Source: Branchiostoma floridae
Lineage: Eukaryota; Chordata; Leptocardii; Amphioxiformes; Branchiostomatidae
Length of the DNA: 64,000 bases
Direction: 5' to 3'
NCBI RefSeq assembly: GCF_000003815.2
Contig: NC_049989.1
Span: 11,637,704-11,701,703 of the forward strand
Shown: positions 24,411-37,500 of the stretch, one piece after another
Layout: each line of letters starts with the position of its first letter
Position numbering within the stretch: the stretch's first letter is position 1
Made by a program: the position numbers and the translations under genes
Notes under the pieces: model-generated
The model's database searches: none
What the model saw: only the letters and a program-made list of their open reading frames with translations
What the model was told of the DNA's origin: nothing

Positions 24411-25260
24411 GATAAATACTGGGAGCAAATGAGATACCTGGAATGAAAGGAGGTTGTGTCAACGCAGTATGCCTTCTACGACTATGCATCCTCAAGGTGT
24501 TAAAACCAAAACAACACTGACCTCTGAACTCCCAGCCACAAGCAGCATGCCTCGCCTCGCCACCTTGTGGTCTCATTCCACGCCGTCCCATAGGAATACA
24601 TGTTAAAACACACAACTTCTATGCCCGCAAATCCAATTAAAACAGTATTTCTGGAGATGTTTTGCTTTCTATTGCGAGTGCACTAGTTCCTTGGTGCAAT
24701 AAAAAAAAAAAATACCACCCAAATATAGCCCACTCAACTATTGTTATCGGATTTCAAACTGCGAGTACCCGATAGCCGCTCGAGGGCCTATATTTTGAGC
24801 GAAGAAAGGCCTGGCCGCAGCACTCAAAACAAAGGCACGTACACGTCCGCAAATGGCTGGCATTACGAAACTTTCTTGCATGATGATAGCGGTAATATAC
24901 AAGCTTTCATCTCAAATCCTTCTTATACCAAGTGGGGGCGATGAAAGGGAATTTATCATCCATCTAAATATAAGCTTTTGATACCCAATCATTTTTTGGT
25001 ACGTACTCTTAGTGGGAGTAACAGGCTAGTAACTGTGACATGATTAGGATTATCAGGTTTACAGAAATATGACCTCTGACCTCACAGAGCAATGGCGACC
25101 GAATGACTGGGGGTGTTGTGTTTTTCTTCGATGTCATTCACTGGAGTAGAAATATTAACGATCTTCTGGGCGTGTATTTACTACTAAACGGCTTTTAACA
25201 ATCAGCCATCCTTGCAGATTTAGTCTGGATACTTCACATGGTTTTCCAGAGCGAGATGAG
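24411..25260. other. no gene seen upstream of the 5-phosphatase gene
   Basis: Intergenic sequence without recognisable coding content; it would hold any proximal regulatory sequence of the downstream gene. Confidence 0.4.
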
Positions 25261-25263
25261 TGC

Positions 25264-25270
25264 TATATAG
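25264..25270 (+). promoter_or_regulatory. possible TATA-like element
   Basis: TATATAG lies about 190 bp upstream of the predicted start codon of the 5-phosphatase gene. Position is plausible for a TATA box with a roughly 150-nt 5' UTR, but there is no transcript evidence and such words are frequent in AT-rich DNA. Confidence 0.2.
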
Positions 25271-25452
25271 GGCTGAAAACGTGAGCAATCTCTGCCGACT
25301 ACTTCGTTGGTTTATCGTTACAAATATCCGAATATTCCGGAACCGGTCATCTCTAGATCTGTGTTTACAAGCTGGATCTGTAGCTGTTTCGTGCGTCATA
25401 GTGCGGAGAGGTTGCCAAGTTTTCCTCTCGGTATTTGTGGCCAAGTAAGGAC

Positions 25453-25523
25453 ATGGCTTCCAGCAAAGAGCAAGGACCACAACAACAACAACAACAAACG
25501 TCAGACCAGTCGCACAACTTCAG
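25453..25523 (+). CDS. INPP5K: 5-phosphatase exon 1 (start codon)
   Basis: Encodes MASSKEQGPQQQQQQTSDQ and on to residue 23, ending in a split Arg codon (AG then G). The ATG has G at -3 and +4, a strong eukaryotic start context, and an in-frame TAG lies at 25399-25401 with no ATG between. A (CAA)6 run codes Gln10-15 and may vary in length. The donor is GTGGGC. Without RNA data the joining of this exon rests on its phase match and start context. Confidence 0.72.
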
Positions 25524-28500
25524 GTGGGCGTGCCCAGACTTATTATGTGACACAAATGTAGTCATTGTTTTTTGACGGTGAGAAGGTACTAGTAACGTTC
25601 TATTTAAGTACCTTTAACCAACCAGTTTTAGGGACTTACACGTAGGTTATTGACAGGATTTTCTTATTGGCAGGGTGTTTTTATTTTGCACAAACATACC
25701 TTTACCATGATGAAAATCTTACCTAGACTTATCACCAATCATTCGTGTCCAAGGAATAAATGAAAACATTGTCACAGAAATGAATATTCGATATCTCAGA
25801 GCATTGGAGTTCTTTTTACATTTTGTAGGAGCGATCATTGTTTTTGTTTACATCCAGATTATTCTGAGACTTCTCTGCATACCAGATTAGATTATTTTAC
25901 TTGTTAATATTCAAATTAGCAGATCACTATTTTAATTAGTCTTTTGTCTCCCACCTGCTTTCTGGCCTCCAGTGCGTCACCGTGACATCATCTCGGTGGC
26001 TCGGATATCAATTGTCTGGTAGAACAACTACTAGTAATTTCTTCATATCAAAATTATAATCGCCAAAAATAATATGGGTGTGAACTGTGAACAAGTTATT
26101 GCGTCATGATTTGCTCAAATGCTAGGTTGGTTGAATACATATGATATACAGAGAATACAACACTGGTGCCCTCGAACAAACACTGTTACAACAGAAATGT
26201 TCAAACGTCCAAATCGGGTATTGGAATTTTCAACCGTGCCGCACCCGGCGTGTGCAGAGTACTATGTTCGAATTATTTGATGGAAGCCTATGTGATAAAA
26301 CTTCGAAGCCTGTGTGATACAGCTTTTTATCAACCGGTCCGAACACCTGTATCAAACGAATTCATGTCAGACTGCTTGCAAACTAGTAACGTTAGGATTG
26401 ATTAATTATCAAGAAAGCCTTCGAGTTGTAAATACTCTATATACAAGACTCCATACGTAGGTCGCTGAAAAAGATTTTTTTCTGCGCTCCCAGTCCATCT
26501 TGTCCAACGTTGTTATCGGTATTGTATATTTAGCCAGTATCAACGAAAATACAACTACTAGTGGTACAGTGTTATTTTTACAGAAGTACATTGTGGTTTG
26601 TTGGCATTTTTCAAAACCAGCAAACCGGGTCACTCCTAATCCTCTCGATAATTATACATCGATGTTTGATCCATATTAATTTTGACCTACTCCCTCCCCC
26701 TCTATCCCCTGTGGTTTAATTAAATCCACAGGAAAGCTCCAGTGTGTGTGCCTGAGCAATAGTGATCAGATAGCCTCCTTACATGGACTGCTTTTGACCT
26801 ACTTTTGTTTCATTAGGATGAGGTTAAAATATTAAAATCCATTTCTCAAACAATGCTTATCTTTTCCGATTTTTTAAGTATACTAGAACTAGATGTAATA
26901 GTATACATGAACACCATTTTGACAATCACAGCTATTCAAAGTGGACAATGTCGTATTTTGATAGATATTCTTTTTCCTGGAATCCAATTTTCATTCCTTC
27001 TTTACACGCCTACATGTTCTTAGTCTAGCCTCCCATTCTATCTCTCGCCATCAAATTAAAATCCTGTGGAAGAGGTGATATGAATGTGTAGCAGAAATGA
27101 GATCAAATGATAACCCCATTACACAGAGTCTCTGACCTACTACTGATTAATTAGATATTCATAATCATGAATTTGAAAATGTGTCAATTGTAATATAATG
27201 ATGTCATCTACCGCTGGCCTATCTAACCTTCATAAACGTGCATGTATTGTCCTGTTTTATTTTAAGTTTTAATTCAAATTACAACATTAACTCACTTTAT
27301 AGTTTTTGTTTTCTGTTATGAAGTACCTGCAAGATGATTTAACGTGACTACAGACTTTAATGTACTAGTAGTCAACCGATATTCTTTAGTGAAATTAAGT
27401 TTTATGAAATTTTAATTCATGATCAGCTTAATGAATTTGGATATTTTTTACGTTTTTCTTTTTACGCTTGAGCTCCTAAGAATTGACTTACTAAGCATGC
27501 ATATAGTGAGTCAAAATATGATACAAGCCTCTTAGCCTGGCTGCCTAAAACGTTAAATTTCTTGGCAATAGATGCTCCAAGCATGATGCTTGAGACAAAT
27601 TCTGTAGTGTATCTACTGTGATTCCTGATTTTTTCAATGTACTTTTATGTTCACGGTTTTCACGGTGACGTCTGTAACGTGAGCTTATCATTAATAACAA
27701 GTAAATCACAGACTTTTTTTTTACATACACCTACGGCTACCGTGAACATTTAGTTCCGAGAACAAGTTAAATTTTTTCAGACCGTGAAAGTTTGGTTCCA
27801 AGAAGACAAAGTGAATTACAGTATATAGCCAACATAACAGCCCTTCAGCGTAATACACCAGCTTAAATTGTTAAAGCTATAAATTTTCATTATGTCTTGC
27901 TTTTATAGCCAATCCCATTCAGAGTCACCCATATAGTCTTCTTCACATGTTGGGTCCTTTTATTAGCATCTATTAGCGGTTGCACTAATCTTTCTGTCTC
28001 TGTGGTTTGTACATTGTTTACAACAGATGATACAGATACATGTTTAAACCTGCAAGCTGTATTTCTATACTTGGCTCTATATGGCATTCTTGTCTGTATC
28101 GGATTCTCTTGTAATTATATAACCCTACTAGTATATAATTGTACCTTTACAGGTTACAGTTTGTAACATGGAATGTGTGCGACACAACCCCGCTGAATGT
28201 GGCACCCCTCTTCAGAGCAGAAGGACCACCTCCTGATCTCATTGCTATTGGGTAAGACAGTACATGAGTGTACAAGATAACAGTTAAAAGTACATTGTAC
28301 TTATCTCTTAGCATCTTTTGTGGCATGTACATGTACATTGTAGTATGCATATTATTCCACCTTTGCAAAGAAGGTTTTGTTTTGGGGCTGTGAGTCTGCC
28401 TTGCTGTGGATGGATCCTTATGCTATAAGGTAGGCTGGTAGGTGTCGGGAAAACAACGGTTAGCTCCATATATTATTTTTCATTTGCACTCAGTGCAAGT

Positions 28501-31500
28501 AAAATAAAAAAAACTTATCTATAGGAGCCAAAGTCTAGTTTTGATATGTACCTTGTGTTCTGGACATGATATGTTGCTGTAGCCTGGAGCACAGCCTTGT
28601 TAGCTTCTGTCTACTCCCTATGGTTGCTAATGTATCGGGATTGCAACCTTTGGGACTGGACCAAAGCTAACAAGGTTGGACTCTAGTAATGATCATTATT
28701 TCTTTGTGATATTACAGCTCTTGGGGGCAGAGAGTACGTGTTGTAGGTTTGAATCCCCAGCAGCTTATTTGGAAGTACAAGTACAAGGGCCAATGTTGTT
28801 CGAGACTTTCAAAGAAAATAACTATGAAAGAGAAGGACTTGATGTATTGTCATGATTTGTAGTTAGTGTACCAGTCCTGCTTTTAATCATCTCATAGACT
28901 GGAGCTGATAAAGATTACATACTGAGTACAAAGTACCATCCTACAGTCTGTGGCTAGCAGATAAAACATGGAATTGCAGGTAGGGAAATTGGAGAGCTGC
29001 AATTTCGGAGGAGAAATATATCCATGGCAACGTGTGACGTTCATGAAACACCATAATGATTTAGTCAATTCCCAGCTGTACTTGCAGGTTGCAAGCATGA
29101 CAATTCAATCTGTAGCAAAAGATGAGCTCTTATGTGTTGGAGCATTAATTACCAATTCCCCAAGAAGCATAACGTTTATATCATATGATGCCATTCATTT
29201 GTGTGTCTTTGTGAAAGGACAGCATAACTTGAGAAGCTATGAATGGAACGTTATGATATTAATAGGATCATGGTAGTTGTCAAGTACATGTAGCCTGGGT
29301 ACCATCCTATTTCTGTTGTCTGTTTTATTGTCAGGCACTATGGCCCATAAAGACGAACAAATTTGACATTCAGAATAAACAATATTCTACCGGGGTTCCT
29401 TACCCTAAGTTTTTTAGAGATCAAGAAAATGAAGGTGAAGTTCAATAATGGGCCCCGTAGCAGCTTTCTAAGGTTCTGCAGTAGAACTGTAAGAGCTATC
29501 AAGAACATTTTAAGAACTGAAGTAGTCTGAAACCATCCTCCATTTGCTAAATGTAATTAAAGTTCCCCCAAGAAACAAATGGGCAATGGGCCTATAAATT
29601 AAAGCCAGTTGTTATGGATTCAATTGGATAACACTCATTGATTAAACACACCATGAGAGAATACACCATGTGCCAAGATAAGGCCCAGTTAACCACACAA
29701 GTCATGTGGCGAGCAAATCAATGAGTGGATGGGGGAAGCTGCAGCTATAGGCTAGAAATGTTGGCCATGCTCCAATCACATTATTTTACACTCCTGATTC
29801 TGGTCTTACTGTCTATCAATGAGAGGAATTACCTCAAAGTTTAATTTAAGGCCAGAAACTTGTTCAAGACATGATCGGTGGGTGCAGTCCACATTTTGAA
29901 ACAACTTAGCTCATAAAGCACACTAGGGATTTGTCTGTCATGCATGGAGAGTTTGCCAGCCAAGCCAAACAAATTTGCCGGCCAAGCCAAACAAATTCTC
30001 TACCGGCCCTGGCTAAAAGTCTGGTTTTGCAGGGTACTTGCCCATACACTCTTGAAAGCAAACTTGCAAGCTAATATAGGAAGGTCAACCCATATACCAA
30101 ATGGCCTGTGCCTTGATGCCACTAATTACACCTGACATCCATGATTTCACACCTGAAGTTTCTCAGGAACAAGACTGTATATCACTCAGGCAACTGTCAG
30201 ACTTAAGTATAGGACGTTGGGATGGTGTGTTGGTGTGATATACTGCATGTCATGCCCTGCATTCTCTGCTGCCATTTTCTATAATGGAATCCTCACCTGT
30301 GAAAAACCTCACCATGTTTTTCATGTCAGAAGTCACCATATTTTTCATGTCAGGCTGCATTGGATAATGGAACTATGTCCTGGCACTCACAGACTCTAGG
30401 AAGGCAACATCTTCTTGCGGCCTAACACTTTTAGAAATGCTGCAATATGGCAAATTGTTTTTCAGATGTATCACGAGGTGAACAGTTTAGGTTTTAATGT
30501 AGGAAACATCTAGAAACCTGGAATTCTACAGGTCAAAATATTTATTCTCATTATTAGTAATTCAAATCTGCAATAGCTGTATTCTCATTTTAGGCCACGC
30601 TGACATGATTTTATGGATGGCATTTGCATATGCTTTGATTGTCATTTGTTTAAAAAAAAAACTGGCCACATCAACAGCATCCCTGGTCAATCAGAATTTC
30701 AGACTTGCCCGAGAATCTTCTCTCAAGCCAGGGTTAAAGTCGGCACATGGTCAGGGCATGGGGCCACTGTGCCCTTATTCCCCTTTTTCAACAAGAATGG
30801 TAATTAAATATTTATTTTTATTGATTGTCTCTTACAGCCTTACTGAGGGAGATGAAACTGTTACATAAGATAAACTAAGCCTGGGAAAGAATGGACTGGA
30901 TGTTTATAGTCCTTTGGTTTAGTGCATCACTGTGGCATTATTAACATTATGGTGTTGCACCTATTTGTAACATTAATACTGTCCTGTTGTTAGACGCTTA
31001 ATGTTCACATACAATGTTTCTTAACCAGATTACAAGAGGCACCAGGGAACCCAGCAACTGCAGTCATATTTGAGGATACCTGGGGGAACGCTTCCATGAA
31101 ACACCTGTCTCAGAGGGGGTATGTCAAAGTGAGTCCTAATATTTTCATTAGTGTTGTGTGTGTAGTAAAGCTAGTTCACCTTTATTCGTGGGGTAACCTA
31201 TATCCGTTGTTTTAAAACCAGGGGGTGTTTATATATATCATATCAAGTGGATGGACAGTGGTTTCAAAGTGCAATATTTGTAAAATACAGCTTGTTTACC
31301 AATTTAAAACCACCATCTGTCGCATTGACATCCCTAAAATACCCAGTTTTTTTAAAACAATGGATAAAGGTTACCCCGGGGGTAAAGATGAACTACACAT
31401 GTAGCGTTAACTGTTATGGAGTATTGCGATAGTGACTTTGCCTCTGGACAGAGACTTTGATGTTGGTGGTTGGTTAAATACTTATATTATAGCAGTTGTC

Positions 31501-34500
31501 AATTGTGAGTCATTATACTGAGTCAAACCTGGAATCAGTAGTTTAGTGTTAGGGCTGTGATAGGCACAGTGTACCGGTACTGTACTGTAAAAAAAAAGAA
31601 CATCCTGGAAAGAGTTGACTTGCATCAGCAGATGATACCACAGATGATTGGTTGACCAATTGATTGATAGACATGATTGACTGAAATGTTCAACTTGTAT
31701 GGAGTTTGTCTTCTTTATCTTGACCTGTCAGTGTGTGGAAGTTAAGCTCTTGAATTTTCATTTTGCAGATCCGTACAGAGCACATGCAGGCCATCCTGTT
31801 ACATGTGTTTGTGAAACTGGAACACCTGCCTCACATCAGATGGATCAAGACGGCCTTCACACGCACGGGGGTGGGGGGGTACTGGGTAAGTCACAGGCTT
31901 GTTATGTTTCCTGTAGGGAAAACATTGTTTTTGCTTGTGAGTTCTTCTTGTCATTCTTTGCTCTTCTTTTTCTGGCAACTCTACAGTCTTGTATATGTTC
32001 ATATACTTGATTTAATGTTCTAACTTTTTGTTACAAATATTGTAATTGATATTGTCATTATTCTATATTTAAAAAAATGCACAAGAATAAACTGATTCTG
32101 TTAACAGTTGTAAATATTTAATTGTATGCACAAAAGTTTCACCAAAAAAATTGTTAACTTTATTACTTTTTCAATAAATGGATACAGTTTTATAAATCAC
32201 ACAAAAATGTTTTTGGAGATGCCTCAGGAGCAAGCCTTACATTTGTATGGTATACAAAAAAACATAGTGGCTTGATAAAAGGCAAATTGATGTTTTGAAT
32301 GTTTATGACGCTTTGTCATGTTGGAAAGATGTTGCAGGTCAAAAGGCAATAAATTGAATTATGGAACTTCCCTTACCTTTGTATGACAGTCACTGTAAAC
32401 TCCATTATGCAGGGTAATAAAGGTGCAGTGACAGTTAGGATGGACCTGTACGGGACCAGTGTGTGCATCACCAACACTCACCTGGCTGCTCACCTGGAGC
32501 AGAATGAGATCAGGATACAGGTGTGCACTTATCTATAAGTAACCCAAATTGTGACAAAGAATATTAAAATACATATATATGTACCATTATGTACCACAAG
32601 GCAAGCAAGAAATATAAGGCTTAGCGTACCTGTACCTGTTCATATGTCCTCTACATGGCTAAAGTGCAAAATGTTCAACTGGTGTTAGAAGAAATTTAGT
32701 ACTTACGGCTAGTTCACCTTTGTCGGGTAGCCTATATCCATTGTTTTTAAAGTGAAATTTTACAATCATTATGTAAATTATTGTATATAAAGGGAAAGGG
32801 ATTTCAAGTCAACGAATGGTGGTTTGAAATTGAAGTAATTTCAAAATGTTGCAATGTTGCGATCCATCGACATGATATCACTAAACTTAAGTATTTCCTT
32901 ACTAATAGGCTAACTCAATTGACCTGTATGTTCTGTAGGAGTTCCATGCAATAACAGAGGCTCAGAGGTTTCCAGGCTGCAAGGCAGGAACCATCATGGA
33001 ACATGAGTGCGTCAAGGTTTACCTTCATTCTATCTTCTATAAGATTATTGTTACCTCTACTTAGAGCGTAAGATGACATAGACAGAAATAAGAAAAACAT
33101 AAGCTTTTAGATCATACCATTTTTCCTTTCACTTTACATCTTCTTGATGTTTTAGAGTAATATAATGTTGTATAGTTAGATATCTAACCTTTAGATTCAA
33201 TGTTAAATGTGGAACAATATTGTTAAATGTTGTATGGCAATGTTAATTGTATATCAATGTTTAGTGCACACTCTTGTAATAGGAAAGCTTTGCAGTTCAG
33301 CCCTTAGGCTGCAAACTAGCTTTCAGTCGATGTTTGGAAATAAGCCGCTACTACTACAGTAAAAGAAAAAGTCCCTACGTCTATGAACTGAATGCTTTTC
33401 TGCATTGGACAGTGATTTAGCATTGTTTGTTAACTGCAACAGTTACATCTTCTGGATTGGAGACCTGAACTTCAGGCTGGACCCAATAGACTATGAAGCA
33501 GTCATGAACAGCATTGCTGATGGGAGGTTTCAGAAACTGCTGGAGTTTGACCAGGTAATATTACTTTGTGACTTTTTCCTCTGAAAAACTTGATGCATTT
33601 TGGCATTTTAGGAATGATGTCACACACCAATACTGTTAATGTGATGCATGCAATTCTATATAGAAAAGTGGAGAAAAAGAAGATGTCATTATCTCAGGGA
33701 TGTAATTTTTAGACCATAAAAAATAACCTGTAATAACAACTGGCCATTAAATGGATTCCCAAGAGATTCTTTATGACCATTCTGCAAATAACACACGCCA
33801 CACCCCACACCACCAACTAGAGGATGTAACGCTTGTTCACCTTAATCCGTTGGGTATGCTATATCCGGTGTTTTTAAAAATAGAGTATTTAGGGATATCA
33901 AGTCGATGGACACTGGTCTCAAATTGCGGTATTTTGAAAATAGTGCACCTTGAAACCTGTTCATCGACTTGATATACCTAAATACCTTGGTTTGGAAAAC
34001 AACGGATATAGGTTACCCCGCCGATAAAGGTGAATTAGTGTTACCTTGGTCTTACATTGGCTTCAAAGGGCCAGCTGACAATTATTCCACTGTTTCATTG
34101 GTGTGCTAAAGACAAAAAGAGTAAGAAAAAGAATATTTCAGCAAGTATTAAGCTCTATCCACCATAGTACCCACCCTAACACTGCCAAGATTTCATGAAA
34201 AACTTACCCAAGAAAGGCTTTCCAGTGTTTTAAACCCATTTTTTTTTGGAGCTCATTCATTGCATGGTTTCTGCTCAGGTGCCAACTGTAGTCAGTTTCC
34301 CCTTCAATGTGTAGCTTGAAGTTTAACAACAAATATTTCTGCAGTACTCGTTACTGTCACTAGCTTTTGATCAATGTCATGATGGCTACATTTACCAGTC
34401 TTGCATTGTATAATTACCTTCTTTCACAATCAACAAATTTCTTTCAAAGTTGAAGGTGGCACAAAGAGAAGGTCTTGCCTTTTCTGGATTTTCTGAAGGA

Positions 34501-37500
34501 AACATCACATTCCAACCAACCTACAAGTTTGACAAAGGAACAACCATCTATGACACCAGGTACGTGTATATACATTATGTATATAATTGTTCTTTCTACT
34601 ATACTGTTTGTAGAACAAAGAACCCTGCTCGCATTTGTACCAAATTGAATATTAGAGTGGCAAGTTGCTATTTCTATTAGATATCACACTAATCTTAGTA
34701 TACAATCATGTATAAAATGATATTGAATCATAATAGTATGTTTGATCATGAAGTTAGGTGGAGATATCTGTCGAGACACAATCACCCACCTGAAAACATA
34801 ACCTTCATGATTTGATCAAATATAAAATTTTATGGTAGTGCTATTTCATTAACATTATTTTTGTTTCAGTGAGAAACAGAGGAAACCTGCATGGTGTGAC
34901 CGGATACTTTGGAGGACCAGACCTGGATTGGAGGTTTCTGTCAGACAGCACAGCTACACCAGCCTGTCTCACGTCAAACAGAGCGACCACAGCCCTGTCA
35001 CAAGCATGTTCTCCATACAGGTGCAGTACCGTTACAAATTCCTAGGTGGTGCTGTTAGACCAATGGCTGAAAAACTTGTGCAATATTACCCATATTCTTT
35101 AGTCTGCTGAATGTCCTATTTGAGTAAGTCATCCTCGAGTACTGAAATGACTACTTACATCTTCTTTAAAATGAGTATTTAATGAAATCATCTTAAGTTG
35201 TCTTTAGAGACATAGTGTCACTGTTTAAGTTCAATCTTATCTAATAGATAATGTATTTGCTTGATTTAATTGATTAATTTGATTTGTTATCAATATATTT
35301 CCAAAACGTTCCAGTGTTCATAACTTTCTATTAGCTCTGTCCCTGGTGCTGATTGTGACATCAACAAGAGTCATGATATGATATATGACAGCACTGACAC
35401 TTTCCAACGGTCAATACCAAAACAATTTAAACTTATCGATGCTGCCCCTGGTGCAGAATCACATTCATATGAAATCTCTTTCATACCAATTTTGCCATTG
35501 CCACAACCAACAATAACAGTCAATAAAAACAAAATTGTAATGATAGCACTGTCCCTGGTTCTGAATAATGTTTACATAAAATCTCAATCATATATTATAC
35601 AATTTTGCCATTAATAGTTTCCTACAATCAATCTAAAAAGAAAATAATATCATAAGAACTGTCCCTGGTGCTGAATTCCATTCACATCATGTTACGGACA
35701 CAAAGGAGGTCTATTTTCGGACACCTTAACAACTTGGTATATTCAACATCAGTACTACATGTGGATAACAAAAGTAACTTTTATCAGTGCTGTCCATGGT
35801 GCTGAAAAGCATTCACACAAAATTGTTCTGTACCAACTTTAAGTTTAACATTGTCAGTTTCCATGTCAATGAAGAAGACTGTTGTAATGTAAGAACTGTC
35901 CCTGGTGCTGAATGACATTCACACAGTGCCTTGCAACCCTTCAAGGATCTATTATTTGACACCTGAACAACTTAGCATATTCAACATCAGTATTAGATGT
36001 GGATGACAAAATACTCTTATCAGTGCTGTCCCTGGTGCTGATTGACATTCATATTGAATTTGTTTTGCACTAATTTGAATCTGTCACTTTCCAACAGTCA
36101 ATAAAGAAGATTAATTTAATGTAAGAACTATCCTTGGTGCTGAATGACATTCACGTTGAATTTCTTTCATACTTATTCAATTTTGCCATTAATAGTTTCA
36201 AACAGTCAGTTTAAAAAAAAAAAACTCAAAATTTTTAGAACTGTCCCTGGTGCTGAATGACAATCACATTGATTTTTTTCATTCATTCATATCTAATTTT
36301 GCTATTGAAAGTTTCCAACAATCAATTTGAAAAGAATATTATAATTAATTAAGAATCTCCCTGGTGCTAAATGATATTTACAAACTGTTTTGCAGCCCTC
36401 AATGAATTTTTTGTGTGTGATCTGAACAACCTGGCATATTCAACATGAGTACAAAATGTCGATACTTCCTGCACTTCTTGAAAATGTTTTATTTGTGTTA
36501 TTTTCACATTGACCTTTCAATGCAAATTCCCAATATAGTTAGTTATAGTTAAACCCTTCCCGTGCCAAGATCGCGCATAGGGCGGTGCCCATCTCTGTTT
36601 CATTAGCCCAATTCCCAATATATGTACTGCAAATATGTGTTAACTTTCTGATGTATTACTGTATACTTGTAGAATAGTTTCAACCGCGAATCTGAAGAAC
36701 ATGTCAAAAAACCCATTTTGCCTCCTCCTGCAATATAAAACAATTGCGACAGTTAGGGAATCAACAATATCAACCATAAGTCATATGCATGATACACAAT
36801 TGAAAGGCTTCTTCCAGCCAATACACAGCCCTAGTTCTTCTACGCACAAGTTCATCAAGTTTTATCTTCATCTTACACAACAACAGATGATAAACCGGAT
36901 AGTGAGTGTGTGTGATGTGAGTGTTACTGAAGTGTTAGCGTAACAAGATCACTGCTAAAGCTGCGCGGTGATAACGCAAACTCACAAGCTGTGAAAAGTG
37001 ACTGTAAAAACATTTATCCAAAAGGGTGACGGATTATAGTCAAGATCAGTGTTTGTTCCATTAGGCTCCATGCCGGTAATTCCATTGGTGAAATGGGTTG
37101 GGTAATGCGCGCGGCAAATTGCTTAATTGGTCGTACGTACCCGCCACTGGCTAAACCTGTTAGGAAAGATATTTGTTTATGCATGCCCGGGATGTCAATT
37201 TGGAACTCCTGCGAGGAAAATTTGGGTCAATTGAGCTGGCGAATTTGTTATTTTGTCACTATATCTCCTCGGTGATTAAAAGGTAATACAGTTTGTGCTT
37301 AAGTTTCTTAGTGCTACAGTTTTCACTAGGACAGACCAAGTTAATTTGTGGGTTCTTGGCATGGAATAATCATATGGGTCCGAAAATGATTGAAGACAGT
37401 CTTTAGACCCCTCTCACACAGTCGATCGGCTTTGACGGTATTTCTTGATCGATTGAAAGATGCCAAATTTGAAAATCGTTATTTTTATAGACTTTTTAGC

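Noticed and set aside
26690-27150. A 340-bp-spaced diverged duplication in intron 1
   Set aside because: Words such as GATCA, TGACCTACT and CTGTGG recur in similar order, but the match is too patchy by eye to separate from chance.
33420-33437. Alternative exon 7 acceptor at TTGGACAG
   Set aside because: Using it breaks the split Asp codon and inserts residues before the conserved FWIGDLN block; the CAACAG acceptor restores the family sequence exactly.
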